A stretch of DNA of 64,000 nt from [Mycobacterium] fortunisiensis (GTDB taxonomy: Bacteria > Actinomycetota > Actinomycetes > Mycobacteriales > Mycobacteriaceae). Made by a program: the position numbers and the translations under genes. Under the pieces are notes generated by a model, which was given only the letters and a program-made list of their open reading frames with translations, was not told where the DNA came from and did not search any database. The stretch is taken from contig NZ_VOMB01000004.1 in the NCBI RefSeq assembly GCF_019050325.1, positions 1 through 64,000 of the forward strand, in the 5' to 3' direction. The stretch's first letter is position 1; every line of letters starts with the position of its first letter. Positions 8,825 to 17,582 of the stretch are shown piece after piece.

Positions 8825-10444
8825 TCAGTTGCTTGTGAATTCGAGGCTGAACCGCTGCCGCAGATCGCGTTTGAGCAGTTTGCCGCTGGGGTTCTTCGGC
8901 AGGGAGTCGACGAAGAACACCTGTTTGGGGGTCTTGAAGCCGGCAAGGTGGTCACGGCAGTGGGCGAGCACATCGTCTTCGGTCAGGTTGGCGCCGGCCC
9001 GGGCCACCACCGCGGCGACCACAGCCTCCACCCAGATCGGATGCGCCACCCCGAACACCGCGGCTTCCTCGATGCCGTTGTGCCGGTATAGAACTTCTTC
9101 GACCTCGCGACTGGCGACGTTCTCACCGCCGGACTTGATCATGTCCTTCTTGCGGTCGACGACGTGCAGCAGGCCGTGCTCGTCGTAGAAGCCCAGATCT
9201 CCGGAGTGGAACCAGCCGCCGGCGAAGGCCTCGGCGGTCTTGTCCTCGTCGTCGAGGTAGCCCAGCATGAGATGCGGGCTGCGGTGGGCGATCTCGCCGA
9301 CGGTACCGGCGGTAACCGGCGCATTGCCCTCATCGAGGATGACGGTTTCGACGTTGACGACGGGCCGGCCGGCCGCCCCGGCATGAGCATCCTGCTCATC
9401 GGGTCCCAGAGCCGAGGCCAGCGGGGCCATCTCGGTCTGGCCGTAGAAGTTCCACAGCCGAAGGTTGGGCAGCCGCCGGCGCATCTCGTGCAGGATCTCG
9501 GTCGGCATGGGGGAGGCGCCATAGTAGCCCTTGCGCAGGCTGGACAGGTCCACCTCGTCGAACACCGGGCTGCGCAGCAGGCTGATCCACACTGTCGGGG
9601 GCGCAAAGTAATTGGTGACGCCGTAGCGCTCGATGGTGCGCAGCACCAGCTCGGGGTCCGGTCGCGGCACGATGATGCTGGTGGCGCCCAGGTAGATGTC
9701 GGTGGCCAGAAAGTTGTCCAGCTGCGCGCAGTGATAGAGCGGCAGGGAATGGATTTCGACATCGTCGCCGGACATCGAACCGGCCACGATGGTGCTGATG
9801 TACTGCCACATCAAGCTGCGGCTGCTGTGCATGACACCTTTGGGACGCGACTCGGTGCCGCTGGTGTACATCACCCGCAGCAGCTGATCGTCGTCGATCC
9901 GGCAGCCGGGAACATCGGCGGTGGTGGTGAGCCACTCGGCGAAATCAGGCCAGTCGTCGGGACGTGACTGGTCGGAGGGGACGAGCGCCGCCCGGGTGCG
10001 GACCGCTGTCCCCGCTGTCATGGCCTGTTCGGCGATCGGAGTCAGGCCCGCTTCGACGATGAATCCGGTAGCTCCGCTGTGGCCGAGGATGTAGGCGATC
10101 TCCTCGGGCGTCAGCATGAAATTGATCGGCACCAGGACGACTCCGGCGCGGGCGGTGGCGAGCGCCAGGACCGCGTACTGCCAGCAGTTGCGCGACAACA
10201 ACGCGACCCGGTGACCCGGGAGCAACCCGTTCTCGTGCAAGGCTGCGGCGGCGCGGTCCACCAGCCGATCGAATTCGGCGAAGCTCAGTACCACGTCGCC
10301 ATCGATGATGGCGGTCTTGTCCGGCTGCTTGCGGGCCGAGCGGCGGGGGATGTCCGCGAGGCTGTGGCTGCGTGCCTGGGCGATGACGGCGGCCAGGTCG
10401 TCGGAATGCATGGTCGGCAGAGTAGGCACGCCACCGGTGCTCAC
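8825..10444 (-). CDS. Acyl-CoA synthetase (AMP-forming, ANL superfamily)
   Basis: A 539-residue adenylate-forming ligase with all core motifs: the P-loop MYTSGTESRPKGVMHSS, the A4/A5 region NFYGQTEM, the hinge region SGDLGFYDEHGLLHVVDRKKDMI, and the C-terminal catalytic Lys in KNPSGKLLKRDL. It activates a carboxylic acid to its CoA thioester. It is the first gene of the minus-strand operon and would prime the acid made by the dehydrogenase pair for beta-oxidation. A GTG at 10444 is preceded at good spacing by GGGAG; an internal ATG at 10411 lacks a clear ribosome-binding site. Only 70 nt separate it from the divergent BVMO gene, so the two promoters must be shared or face to face. Confidence 0.93.
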   Translation of the reverse strand: MSTGGVPTLPTMHSDDLAAVIAQARSHSLADIPRRSARKQPDKTAIIDGDVVLSFAEFDRLVDRAAAALHENGLLPGHRVALLSRNCWQYAVLALATARAGVVLVPINFMLTPEEIAYILGHSGATGFIVEAGLTPIAEQAMTAGTAVRTRAALVPSDQSRPDDWPDFAEWLTTTADVPGCRIDDDQLLRVMYTSGTESRPKGVMHSSRSLMWQYISTIVAGSMSGDDVEIHSLPLYHCAQLDNFLATDIYLGATSIIVPRPDPELVLRTIERYGVTNYFAPPTVWISLLRSPVFDEVDLSSLRKGYYGASPMPTEILHEMRRRLPNLRLWNFYGQTEMAPLASALGPDEQDAHAGAAGRPVVNVETVILDEGNAPVTAGTVGEIAHRSPHLMLGYLDDEDKTAEAFAGGWFHSGDLGFYDEHGLLHVVDRKKDMIKSGGENVASREVEEVLYRHNGIEEAAVFGVAHPIWVEAVVAAVVARAGANLTEDDVLAHCRDHLAGFKTPKQVFFVDSLPKNPSGKLLKRDLRQRFSLEFTSN

Positions 10445-10514
10445 GGGGGTTCGTCTCCCGCTCAGTAGACAGGGTGGGCGCGGTCAGGACACAAATCCTT
10501 CGATACTCGATCCC

Positions 10515-12440
10515 ATGACCGCTACCACTGAATCCTCGTCACTCGCGGATCGTGCCCAAGATCCAGATGTTCTGCGCGCCCATCTTCTGGAGGCGGACCC
10601 CGGTGTCCTGGTCGCGGTGCTGGCGCAGATGACGGGTGATCCTGCGGTCATCGATCGGTACGAAGCCAAGATCGACCACGTGCCCGATCCGCCCGAGCGG
10701 GCCGGAGCCACCGATCCCCAGACCGCCGCGACGCTGGCCGACGAGATCGTGGCCGCGCTCGGCCGGGCCCGTCCCGCCGATGGGCTGCCGGTCGACGACC
10801 GCGACTTCTTCGCCCGGCTGCTGCCGGTCGTCCTGGGTGGCCCGGTCGACGACGAGCACGTCGACCTGCTGTTGGAACAAGGTGGTTTTCGCCCGTCGCA
10901 GCCTACGTTGCCCCGTACTACACCGATTCCTGAGACCACGACTGTCGCGATCATCGGTGCGGGCATCGCCGGCCTGGCGGTGGCACTGGCTGCCGCCGAG
11001 GAAGGGGTGCAGTTCCAGATCTTCGACCGCAACGAGGAGGTCGGCGGTACCTGGTTGACCACCAGGTATCCGGGCATCGGGGTGGATACCCCCTCGGCGT
11101 ACTACTCGCTGTCGCGTGAGGTGAACCCGGACTGGTCGAACTACTATCCGCAGGGTGCGGAGTACCAGGCCTATCTGGTGTCGCTGGCCGACAAGCACGA
11201 TCTGCGCCGCCACATCCGGTTCGGCACCGAGGTCGAGGCCCTGTGGTGGGACGAAGCGCGTCAGCAGTGGGAGATCCACTCCCGCACGGCCGACGGTACC
11301 CGGTCGGTCGATCACGCCACCGTCGTCGTCACCGCCGCCGGATACCTGAACCGTCCGCGCTTCCCCGACCTCAAAGGGCGAGACAGCTTTGCGGGCATCA
11401 GCATTCACTCGGCGCAATGGGACCCGGAACTGGATCTGGCGGGCAAGAAGGTCGCGGTGATCGGTGCTGGTTGCACTGCGGTGCAGATCGTCGATGCCTG
11501 CGTCGACGAAGTCGAGCATCTGACGGTGTTCCAACGTCAGCCGCACTGGGTCGCGCCGCGTAAGCGCCTGTCCGACGAGGTCCCCGAACACCGCCGCTAC
11601 CTGGGCCGAGTGCTGCCGTACTACGCGATGTGGCACCGGCTGAAGTCGTATTGGGGCACCGCGGACAACAATTACCCGATCATCTTGCAAGATCCCGAAT
11701 GGTCGAAAACGCATCTGTCGATCTCGCCGGCCAACGACGTGCTCCTGCAGATGTGCCTGGACTACATCGAGCGGATGTTCGGTGCCGGAACAGAACTGGC
11801 CAAGAAGGTGACCCCGGATTTCGCGCCGTACGGCAAGCGGATCATCCGTGACCCGGGCGGTTACTACGCTGCGCTGACCCGCGACCACGTCGATGTGGAG
11901 GCCAGCGAGCCTGCCGAAGTCAACGAGCGGGGCATCGTGACCGCCGACGGCCGCCAGATCGACCTCGACGTCATCATCTACGCCACCGGCTACCATCTGG
12001 ATTTCCTGTCCACCGTGGACATCCGGGGCCGTGACGGCACGACCCTGGCCCAGGTGTGGGGTGACAGCCCCAGCGCGTACCGCGGCGGCACCGTGCCGGG
12101 ATTCCCGAACCTGTTCATCACCTCTGCACCCAACTACAGCCCGGGACATGGTGCGGGGGCAAACTTTTCGATGGAGATCCTGGCGCACTACATCGTGGAG
12201 TGCCTGCAGCTGATGGCATTGCGTGAGGCGTCGACGATGGAGGTAACTCAGGCCGCGTTCGACGATTACGTCGACGGGATCGATCGGACCATGCAGGGCA
12301 CGGTGTGGTGCCATACGCCCAATGCCCACACCTACTACCGGTCTCAGTCCGGACGCGTCGTGGTGGCCACGCCGTATCGTCTGGTGGATCTGTGGCACCA
12401 ACATCGCGCACCGATCGAAGAGGATTTCGTTCTCCGATGA
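10515..12440 (+). CDS. Type I Baeyer-Villiger monooxygenase, HAPMO-like (with N-terminal extension)
   Basis: A 641-residue flavoprotein. The FAD-site motif VAIIGAGIAGLAVALAA begins only near residue 144, after a roughly 140-residue extension; a second, NADPH-site Rossmann motif VAVIGAGCTAVQIV follows, and between them lies the BVMO fingerprint FAGISIHSAQWD (F-x-G-x3-H-x3-W). That layout and length match 4-hydroxyacetophenone monooxygenase, not the shorter cyclohexanone type. It would insert oxygen next to a carbonyl to give an ester or lactone using NADPH and O2. The gene is divergent from the nine-gene operon and overlaps the following SDR as ATGA (12437-12440). The true ketone substrate is unknown; aryl or cyclic ketones are candidates. 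Confidence 0.92.
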   Translation: MTATTESSSLADRAQDPDVLRAHLLEADPGVLVAVLAQMTGDPAVIDRYEAKIDHVPDPPERAGATDPQTAATLADEIVAALGRARPADGLPVDDRDFFARLLPVVLGGPVDDEHVDLLLEQGGFRPSQPTLPRTTPIPETTTVAIIGAGIAGLAVALAAAEEGVQFQIFDRNEEVGGTWLTTRYPGIGVDTPSAYYSLSREVNPDWSNYYPQGAEYQAYLVSLADKHDLRRHIRFGTEVEALWWDEARQQWEIHSRTADGTRSVDHATVVVTAAGYLNRPRFPDLKGRDSFAGISIHSAQWDPELDLAGKKVAVIGAGCTAVQIVDACVDEVEHLTVFQRQPHWVAPRKRLSDEVPEHRRYLGRVLPYYAMWHRLKSYWGTADNNYPIILQDPEWSKTHLSISPANDVLLQMCLDYIERMFGAGTELAKKVTPDFAPYGKRIIRDPGGYYAALTRDHVDVEASEPAEVNERGIVTADGRQIDLDVIIYATGYHLDFLSTVDIRGRDGTTLAQVWGDSPSAYRGGTVPGFPNLFITSAPNYSPGHGAGANFSMEILAHYIVECLQLMALREASTMEVTQAAFDDYVDGIDRTMQGTVWCHTPNAHTYYRSQSGRVVVATPYRLVDLWHQHRAPIEEDFVLR

Positions 12441-13324
12441 GCCAGATCCTCGCCGGTAAAACGGCATTGGTCACCGGCAGCAGCCGCGGTATCGGCCGTG
12501 CGATCGCGCAGCGGCTGGCGGCCGAAGGCGCGACAGTGGCGGTGACCGCGCGTTCGGCCACTCCGACCCCGTCCACGCGGGCCGGGGTCACCGAGGCGAT
12601 ACCTGGAACCATCCAGGAAACCATCGCCCTCATCGAAAAGGCCGGCGGGTCGGCCCTCGGACTGACCGCCGACCTGGAGGACGCGACGGCACGCGACGGC
12701 CTCATCGAGGCCGTGGTCGAGCGCACGGGCCGGCTGGACATCCTGGTCAACAACGCCGGCTATGCCGATTACTCGGTGGTCGAGGATATGCCCGACGAGA
12801 CCTTCGATCGCACCGTCGAGCACTACCTGAAGGTACCGTTCGCGCTGACGAAAGCGGCTGTGCCGCACATGCGTACGCAGGGTGCCGGCTGGATCGTCAA
12901 CATCGGCTCGGTGACGGGAGTGGCGCCCGTCCGGCCCTACCGGGACTACAACAAGACCGCCGGCGACGTCATCTACGCATCGTGCAAGGCTGCGCTGCAC
13001 CGGTTCACCCAGGGGGTGGCCGCCGAGCTGCTGGACGCCGACATCGCGGTGAACTGCGTGGGCCCGTCCACCGCCGTGCGCACCCCGGGCGCGGACTCGC
13101 TGATTCCGGAGAGCTTTCCGACCGAGCCCGTCGAGTACCTGGCCGAAACGGTATTGGCGATGTGCCACCTGCCCGCCGCGGAGCGGACCGGTCTGGTGGC
13201 ATTCAGCCTGCACTATCCGTGGTCGCAGCAACTTCCGGTGTACTCGCTGGACGGCGGCACGGTCTTGCCGCCACTGCAGCCACCGGCGGCGGCGAATCCC
13301 AATATCTTGCCCGCCGGGATATAA
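12437..13324 (+). CDS. Short-chain dehydrogenase/reductase (SDR)
   Basis: A 295-residue classical SDR: TGSSRGIGRAIAQRLAAEG at the N-terminus, NNAGYAD, catalytic Ser in NIGSVTG and the YASCK pair (Tyr-x3-Lys). An extra C-terminal stretch after about residue 250, rich in Pro and aromatic residues, is longer than in most SDRs. It is translationally coupled to the HAPMO-like BVMO through an ATGA overlap, so it most likely makes the ketone that the BVMO uses (alcohol dehydrogenase step). That pairing is common in ketone-catabolism clusters; the exact alcohol is not visible from sequence. Confidence 0.9.
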   Translation: MSQILAGKTALVTGSSRGIGRAIAQRLAAEGATVAVTARSATPTPSTRAGVTEAIPGTIQETIALIEKAGGSALGLTADLEDATARDGLIEAVVERTGRLDILVNNAGYADYSVVEDMPDETFDRTVEHYLKVPFALTKAAVPHMRTQGAGWIVNIGSVTGVAPVRPYRDYNKTAGDVIYASCKAALHRFTQGVAAELLDADIAVNCVGPSTAVRTPGADSLIPESFPTEPVEYLAETVLAMCHLPAAERTGLVAFSLHYPWSQQLPVYSLDGGTVLPPLQPPAAANPNILPAGI

Positions 13325-13437
13325 GGCTGCCGGCCGGGTTTCTCTCGGCGTGCCTCGTCAAACCCATTGTGGCTGTTCAGTGTTGCCCCTCACGCACCTT
13401 TAGACGCATCAGCATTATCCGCCCAGTGTCCAGCTGC

Positions 13438-13500
13438 CAGCGACACTGTCTCTGATAGGCGGGCAAGTCGACACCTGCTTTGGCCACGCGACGCGCCGAA
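13438..13500 (+). repeat. Degenerate copy of a dispersed TGTCGCT-type intergenic repeat
   Basis: Within the 191-nt gap between the SDR and the Dabb-domain gene, the stretch beginning CAGCGACACTGTC and continuing through ATAGGCGGGCA, CGACACCTGCTT and GCGACGCGCC aligns by eye with the 27.59-27.66 kb copy in the same order and spacing, with scattered mismatches. No coding capacity is evident. It looks like a decayed mobile repeat, not a promoter. Confidence 0.55.
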
Positions 13501-13515
13501 GGGGCGCAACCCGTC

Positions 13516-14505
13516 TCAGATACCTGCCGGCAGTACCGGGTGGTTCAGTTCACAGAAGCTGTGGCACACCCGGTCGCGGACGATCATGTCGGTGGTCTCG
13601 GGATCGAACCAGCGGTCGACCACCGCCCAATGGATCGGGTGCATGAGGTAGGGGCCCATCAGACCGTCGACGTCGGTGAACTCCTGCTCGAAGACGTGGG
13701 TCCATTCGCTGGTGCCGATGGCCTGCTCGACCCGGCTCAGCTGCCAGGCGGCGATGGTCGGAACGTAGCGCGGCATCAACGTGAGCTCGCGTTCGAATGC
13801 TGCGACCGTCTCAGCCTCTACCTCGGCAGAGACGCGCAGCAGCAGGGCGCGGTACACGGTGCCGCTGCCGCGGCGCATCGGTGATCCGTGGTAGGTGACC
13901 CCGTTGACCCGGGTGATCGCCGGATCGGTCAGCGCGGCGTCGAAACGACTGTTCTCCCAGTCACTGTCGCAGGCAAACCGCAGATGGACCAGGATGTCGC
14001 CACCGTTGCGCGACCCGGGCAGCGTCGGCTCCACCACTGAGCGCAGCGCACCGCTGCGTTCGGCGGCGTCACGCAGGGCGCCCAGGATGCGGCTGCGCTC
14101 GGACTCGTCGACGTCGATCAGGCGGGTGACCCCGAATGTGGCCGCGCCGGTGGATGTGGCGGCCGAGGCGAGTGCGGTGACGTCGACGTCGCCGGAGGCG
14201 GATGCAACCTCGCGTGTGCGTTCCACCACCAGATCGGTGATGCTGTCCCACCACCGCGCCACGCTGGGATCAGGCCGGCCCCGCCAGGTCATCTGCCACC
14301 AGGCTTCAGGGCTCGGCAGCGTCCAGGTGATCGTGACCACGTTGGACCGGTCGTCGAACCAGATGGGCGGGCTGACCAGGACATTGCGCAGGGTCATGCC
14401 GCGGTCACGGGCGCCCGGGGCGTACCCGGCCAGGTAGGCGTCAACGAACTTCTGGGCGCAGCCCGGGGCGGTGACCACCCGGTCGATGACGAAAACCTCG
14501 GCCAT
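13516..14505 (-). CDS. Conserved protein with a C-terminal stress-responsive A/B-barrel (Dabb)-like domain
   Basis: This 329-residue protein is not a named enzyme to my eye. Three ferredoxin-like (dimeric alpha-beta barrel) segments seem to repeat: an N-terminal one with WFDDRSNVVTITWTLPS, a middle one with DILVHLRFACDSDWENS, and the C-terminal one with WTHVFEQEFTDVDGLMGPY followed by HPIHWAVVDRWFDPE, which is typical of Dabb domains. Such proteins act as small cyclases, dehydratases or monooxygenases, or bind ligands. It converges on the BVMO-SDR pair and is divergent from the old-yellow-enzyme gene. A TAATCT box 6 nt before the ATG suggests a leaderless transcript. A role in the local catabolic pathway is plausible but unproven. 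Confidence 0.7.
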   Translation of the reverse strand: MAEVFVIDRVVTAPGCAQKFVDAYLAGYAPGARDRGMTLRNVLVSPPIWFDDRSNVVTITWTLPSPEAWWQMTWRGRPDPSVARWWDSITDLVVERTREVASASGDVDVTALASAATSTGAATFGVTRLIDVDESERSRILGALRDAAERSGALRSVVEPTLPGSRNGGDILVHLRFACDSDWENSRFDAALTDPAITRVNGVTYHGSPMRRGSGTVYRALLLRVSAEVEAETVAAFERELTLMPRYVPTIAAWQLSRVEQAIGTSEWTHVFEQEFTDVDGLMGPYLMHPIHWAVVDRWFDPETTDMIVRDRVCHSFCELNHPVLPAGI

Positions 14506-14511
14506 GACGCG

Positions 14512-14517
14512 AGATTA
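14512..14517 (-). promoter_or_regulatory. Probable -10 box (TAATCT) of the Dabb-domain gene
   Basis: On the minus strand TAATCT fits the mycobacterial TANNNT consensus and ends 6 nt before the ATG at 14505, so transcription would begin at or next to the start codon. No convincing -35 is seen. Confidence 0.4.
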
Positions 14518-14605
14518 CGACGGGACAGCTGGATCCTCGGGTAGCGTTCCCGGCCATCGGGACACCACCGTTGACGGCCGGGGGAGCCGGGGCGAAGGTG
14601 TGCCG

Positions 14606-15811
14606 ATGACCGATTCGTTCAGTCCGGCTCAGCTGGGTCCCGTGACATTGCGCAACCGGGTGATCAAGGCCGCCACGTCCGAAGGCCGCTCACCGCACGG
14701 TCTGGTCACCGACGACCTGATCGACTTCCACCGCAGCTTCGCCGAGGGCGGTGTCGGGATGACCACGGTCGCCTACTGCTGCGTGTCGCCCGAGGGCGCG
14801 AGCGCACCCGGGCAGATCGTCATGGACGCCAAGGCGCTGCCGGGCCTGCGTCGCCTCACCGATGTGGTACACGGTGCGGGGGCGGCCATTTCGGCGCAAC
14901 TCGGGCACGCCGGGGTGGTGGCGCAGAAGAAGTTGACCGGGGTCACCGCGGTGGCGCCCAGCCGGTTTGTCAACCCGACCTCGTTCGCCTACTGCCGCGA
15001 GATCACCCGCACCGAGATCGCCCGAGTGATCGATCAGTTCGGTGCCGCCGCGCAGGTAGCCGTCGACGCCGGATTCGACGCCGTCGAACTGCACTTCGGC
15101 CACCTCTACCTGCCCAGCTCTTTCCTGAGCCCGCTGATCAACCGTCGTAAGGACGAGTACGGCGGTGACATCGACAACCGTTCGCGGTTCGTCCGGGAGA
15201 TTGCGACGCGGGTGCGCGAGGTGGTGGGTGACCGGATCGCGGTGATCGCCAAGCTGGACATGGACGACGGCCTGCCGGGCAGTATTTGGATCGACGAGGC
15301 ACTGCGTACCGCTCAACTCCTCGACGCCGACGCCACCCTCGATGCCCTCGAGCTGACTCAGGGTTCGTCGGTGTACAAGCCGATGTACCTGTTCCGCGGC
15401 GATGTGCCGGTCAAGGAGTTCGCGAAGGTGATGCCGGCGGCGTTGCGGCCGGCGGTGCGGCTGGTGGGCAAGCAGACGATGGGCGTATACGCGTACCGCG
15501 ACCTTTACATGCTGGAGGCGGCCCGGCAGTTCGTGCCGGTCATGCGCAACACCAAACTGATTCTGCTGGGCGGCATCAACGATCGTGAACACCTCGAGAC
15601 CGGGATGCGGGAAGGCTTCGACTTCTTCGCGATGGGCCGGGCGCTGCTGCGCGAACCCGACCGGGTCAACACGATGATCGCCGAGCCCGCCTCACACAGC
15701 CGCTGCAACCACAACAACAAGTGCATGGTGACGGTGTTCAGCCGCACCCACTGCGTGCTCGACCCCGAGCAGCGTTACGGCTCGGTGCTAGGAGCCGAGC
15801 AGATCACTTAG
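14606..15811 (+). CDS. Old-yellow-enzyme-family NADH:flavin oxidoreductase
   Basis: A 401-residue FMN TIM-barrel protein. Supporting motifs are LRNRVIKAATSEGR at the N-terminus, the substrate-anion His in AQLGHAG, GFDAVELHFGHLYL, and the hallmark NRRKDEYGGDIDNRSRF. A late Cys-containing segment CNHNNKC follows the barrel. Family members reduce activated C=C bonds or open ring enones, including steroid enones. The ATG at 14606 (MTDSFSPAQLG) matches the usual family N-terminus; upstream in-frame codons give unrelated sequence. Its 3' end overlaps the convergent esterase by 24 bases, so the two are probably not expressed at high level together. Substrate unknown. Confidence 0.9.
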   Translation: MTDSFSPAQLGPVTLRNRVIKAATSEGRSPHGLVTDDLIDFHRSFAEGGVGMTTVAYCCVSPEGASAPGQIVMDAKALPGLRRLTDVVHGAGAAISAQLGHAGVVAQKKLTGVTAVAPSRFVNPTSFAYCREITRTEIARVIDQFGAAAQVAVDAGFDAVELHFGHLYLPSSFLSPLINRRKDEYGGDIDNRSRFVREIATRVREVVGDRIAVIAKLDMDDGLPGSIWIDEALRTAQLLDADATLDALELTQGSSVYKPMYLFRGDVPVKEFAKVMPAALRPAVRLVGKQTMGVYAYRDLYMLEAARQFVPVMRNTKLILLGGINDREHLETGMREGFDFFAMGRALLREPDRVNTMIAEPASHSRCNHNNKCMVTVFSRTHCVLDPEQRYGSVLGAEQIT

Positions 15812-16711
15812 CGCGCGAGCGGCCTGCCGCCGGGCTCGGTGGGCGATGTCGAGCATCGGCATCGTCATGAACCCGTGGATGCCGCCGTCGAACGCGCAGC
15901 GGACGGTATTCACCCCGGCGGCCTCCAAGGCGTCGACGTAGGCGATTCCCTCGTCGCGCAGGGGATCATGGCCGGTGAGCACCACAACGGCAGGCGGCAG
16001 CCCGCGCATGTCGCCCTGCAGCGGTGAGGCGTACGGATGCCGCCGATCGGTGACGACGGGGACGTACTGGTCCCAATACCATTGCAACGCCGGGCGCGGG
16101 TTGTAGAAGCCTCGTCCGAACATCCGGTAGGAGTCGGTGTCGAAATCTGCGGCGATGACCGGGTACAGCAGGAGTTGCCCGGCCAGGTCCGGCCCGCCGC
16201 GGTCGCGAGCCATCAGGGTGGTCACCGCGGCCAGATTGCCGCCCGCGCTGTCCCCGCCCACCGCGACGCGTGCCGGGTCGGCCCCGAAATCGGCGGCGTG
16301 CTCGACGGCCCAGCGGGTGGCGGCGTAGAAGTCCTCGGCCGCGGTGGGCCACCGGTGCTCCGGAGCCAGCCGGTAGTCCACCGAAACCACCACGGCGGGA
16401 GTCAGATTCGCGAGGTTGCGGCACAACCCGTCGTGGCTGTCGAGATCGCAGAACACGAAGCCGCCACCGTGGGCGAACACCAGCATGGGCAGCGGTCCGG
16501 TGGCCTCGGGCCGGTAGACCCGCACATCGATGGATCCGTTGTCGACCGGCACCCGGTGGTCGGCAACGGAGGCGACCGCTTCGGGTTGAGGGTTGGCGAC
16601 AAATCTGGCGCGGATCTCAGCGCGGGCCTGTGCACCGGTCATCGTGTGTACGGGCGGGAAGCCGGAATCGAGAGTTTCGATGAAATCCGCGATCTGGGGG
16701 TCGAGGGTCAT
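15788..16711 (-). CDS. Alpha/beta-hydrolase, HSL-type esterase
   Basis: A 307-residue HSL-family esterase with HGGGFVFCDLD (oxyanion hole), VGGDSAGGNLAAV (nucleophile elbow), the Asp in TGHDPLRDEG and the catalytic His in GGIHGFM. It should hydrolyse a carboxylic ester in the cytosol. Its ATG at 16711 overlaps the stop of the upstream IclR regulator (ATGA, 16708-16711), so it is in the same transcript as the regulator. The partner and substrate are unknown. With two further BVMO genes in the neighbourhood, hydrolysis of a BVMO-made ester or lactone is a reasonable inference. Its 3' end overlaps the convergent oxidoreductase by 24 bases. Confidence 0.9.
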   Translation of the reverse strand: MTLDPQIADFIETLDSGFPPVHTMTGAQARAEIRARFVANPQPEAVASVADHRVPVDNGSIDVRVYRPEATGPLPMLVFAHGGGFVFCDLDSHDGLCRNLANLTPAVVVSVDYRLAPEHRWPTAAEDFYAATRWAVEHAADFGADPARVAVGGDSAGGNLAAVTTLMARDRGGPDLAGQLLLYPVIAADFDTDSYRMFGRGFYNPRPALQWYWDQYVPVVTDRRHPYASPLQGDMRGLPPAVVVLTGHDPLRDEGIAYVDALEAAGVNTVRCAFDGGIHGFMTMPMLDIAHRARRQAARALSDLLGS

Positions 16712-17547
16712 GCCGGAAGCAGCGTCGACGTGGGCCGAGGGGCGGCGGGGTGGCCGACGCGAAGTGGCCGCAAGCTCTGCAAGGTCGGAACCACTCGCTG
16801 CGGGCCGTCTTCGGCGTTGCGCCAGATGCCCATGGCAGTCATGCGGACCGGAGCGGTCAGCCGCTGGTCGAAGGTCATCCGGTTCATCGGGCCACACACC
16901 GACACCGCCGCGACGGCGGCACCGGCCGGGCCGATCGGCGCAGCGACGCAACCGAATCCGGCCAGCGACTCTTCCCGTTCGAACGCCACACCGTGGGCGC
17001 GGACCTTGGCCAGCTCGGCGGTGAGCTGTCGTTCGGTGCTGATCGAGAACCGGGTCTTGCGTTCGGCGAAGTCGACGGTAGCCGACGGGTTGTCGGCCAG
17101 GATGGCCTTGCCGACAGCGGTGCAGTGGGCGGGCTGACGGCCGCCGATGCGGGTCGGGATGGCGGCCACCATCTGGCCGCCGATCTTCTCCAGGTACACC
17201 ACGTCGGAACCGTCGAGCACCGCGAGGTGCACGACCAGCCCGGTGGCCCGGTGCAGATCACGCAGCAAAGGAATGGCGGCGCGGTGGATGCGGTCCTGGT
17301 GCAGTGCCAGCGAGCCCAGCTCGACCAACCGCATGCCCAGCTCGTAGTCGCGGCCGTCGCGGCGCAGCCACCGCAGGTGCACGAGGCGTTCCAGGATCCG
17401 GTGGGCCGACGACCGCGGCAGGCCGGTGCGGCGCACGATCTCGGCCAACGTCAGCCGGCCCGGTCCGTCGAAGACATCGAGGACCAGGGAAACCCGGTCG
17501 ATGACAGCACTGGGCGTCTCGCCCGCCTTCTCGACAGCCATTGTCAT
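16708..17547 (-). CDS. IclR-family transcriptional regulator
   Basis: A 279-residue IclR protein: N-terminal winged helix-turn-helix (LTLAEIVRRTGLPRSSAHRI, about residues 32-51) and a C-terminal ligand-binding GAF-like domain with VVYLEKIGGQ, the PAHCTAVGKAILA signature and GFGCVAAPIGPAG. IclR proteins bind small aromatic or acid effectors and act as repressor or activator of nearby catabolic genes. The ATG at 17547 is chosen because GGGAGG lies 5 nt upstream; an ATG at 17562 is possible. A 21-nt perfect palindrome lies 36-56 nt upstream of the start and is a likely autoregulatory or local operator. The adjacent 17.7-22.4 kb operon is its best regulatory candidate. Confidence 0.92.
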   Translation of the reverse strand: MTMAVEKAGETPSAVIDRVSLVLDVFDGPGRLTLAEIVRRTGLPRSSAHRILERLVHLRWLRRDGRDYELGMRLVELGSLALHQDRIHRAAIPLLRDLHRATGLVVHLAVLDGSDVVYLEKIGGQMVAAIPTRIGGRQPAHCTAVGKAILADNPSATVDFAERKTRFSISTERQLTAELAKVRAHGVAFEREESLAGFGCVAAPIGPAGAAVAAVSVCGPMNRMTFDQRLTAPVRMTAMGIWRNAEDGPQRVVPTLQSLRPLRVGHPAAPRPTSTLLPA

Positions 17548-17582
17548 GAGGACCTCCCACATAGAGCTACGTGCCTGGACGG

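Noticed and set aside
10539..12467. A 642-codon open frame antisense to the HAPMO-like BVMO
   Set aside because: High-GC antisense frames stay open by codon bias; the translation is His/Arg/Asp/Val-rich with no motif, while the plus-strand frame has a complete BVMO signature.
13310..13530. Shared LPAGI ending of two convergent proteins as a functional tag
   Set aside because: Only five residues at two unrelated proteins; most likely coincidence, or a trace of a small local inverted duplication, with no further support.
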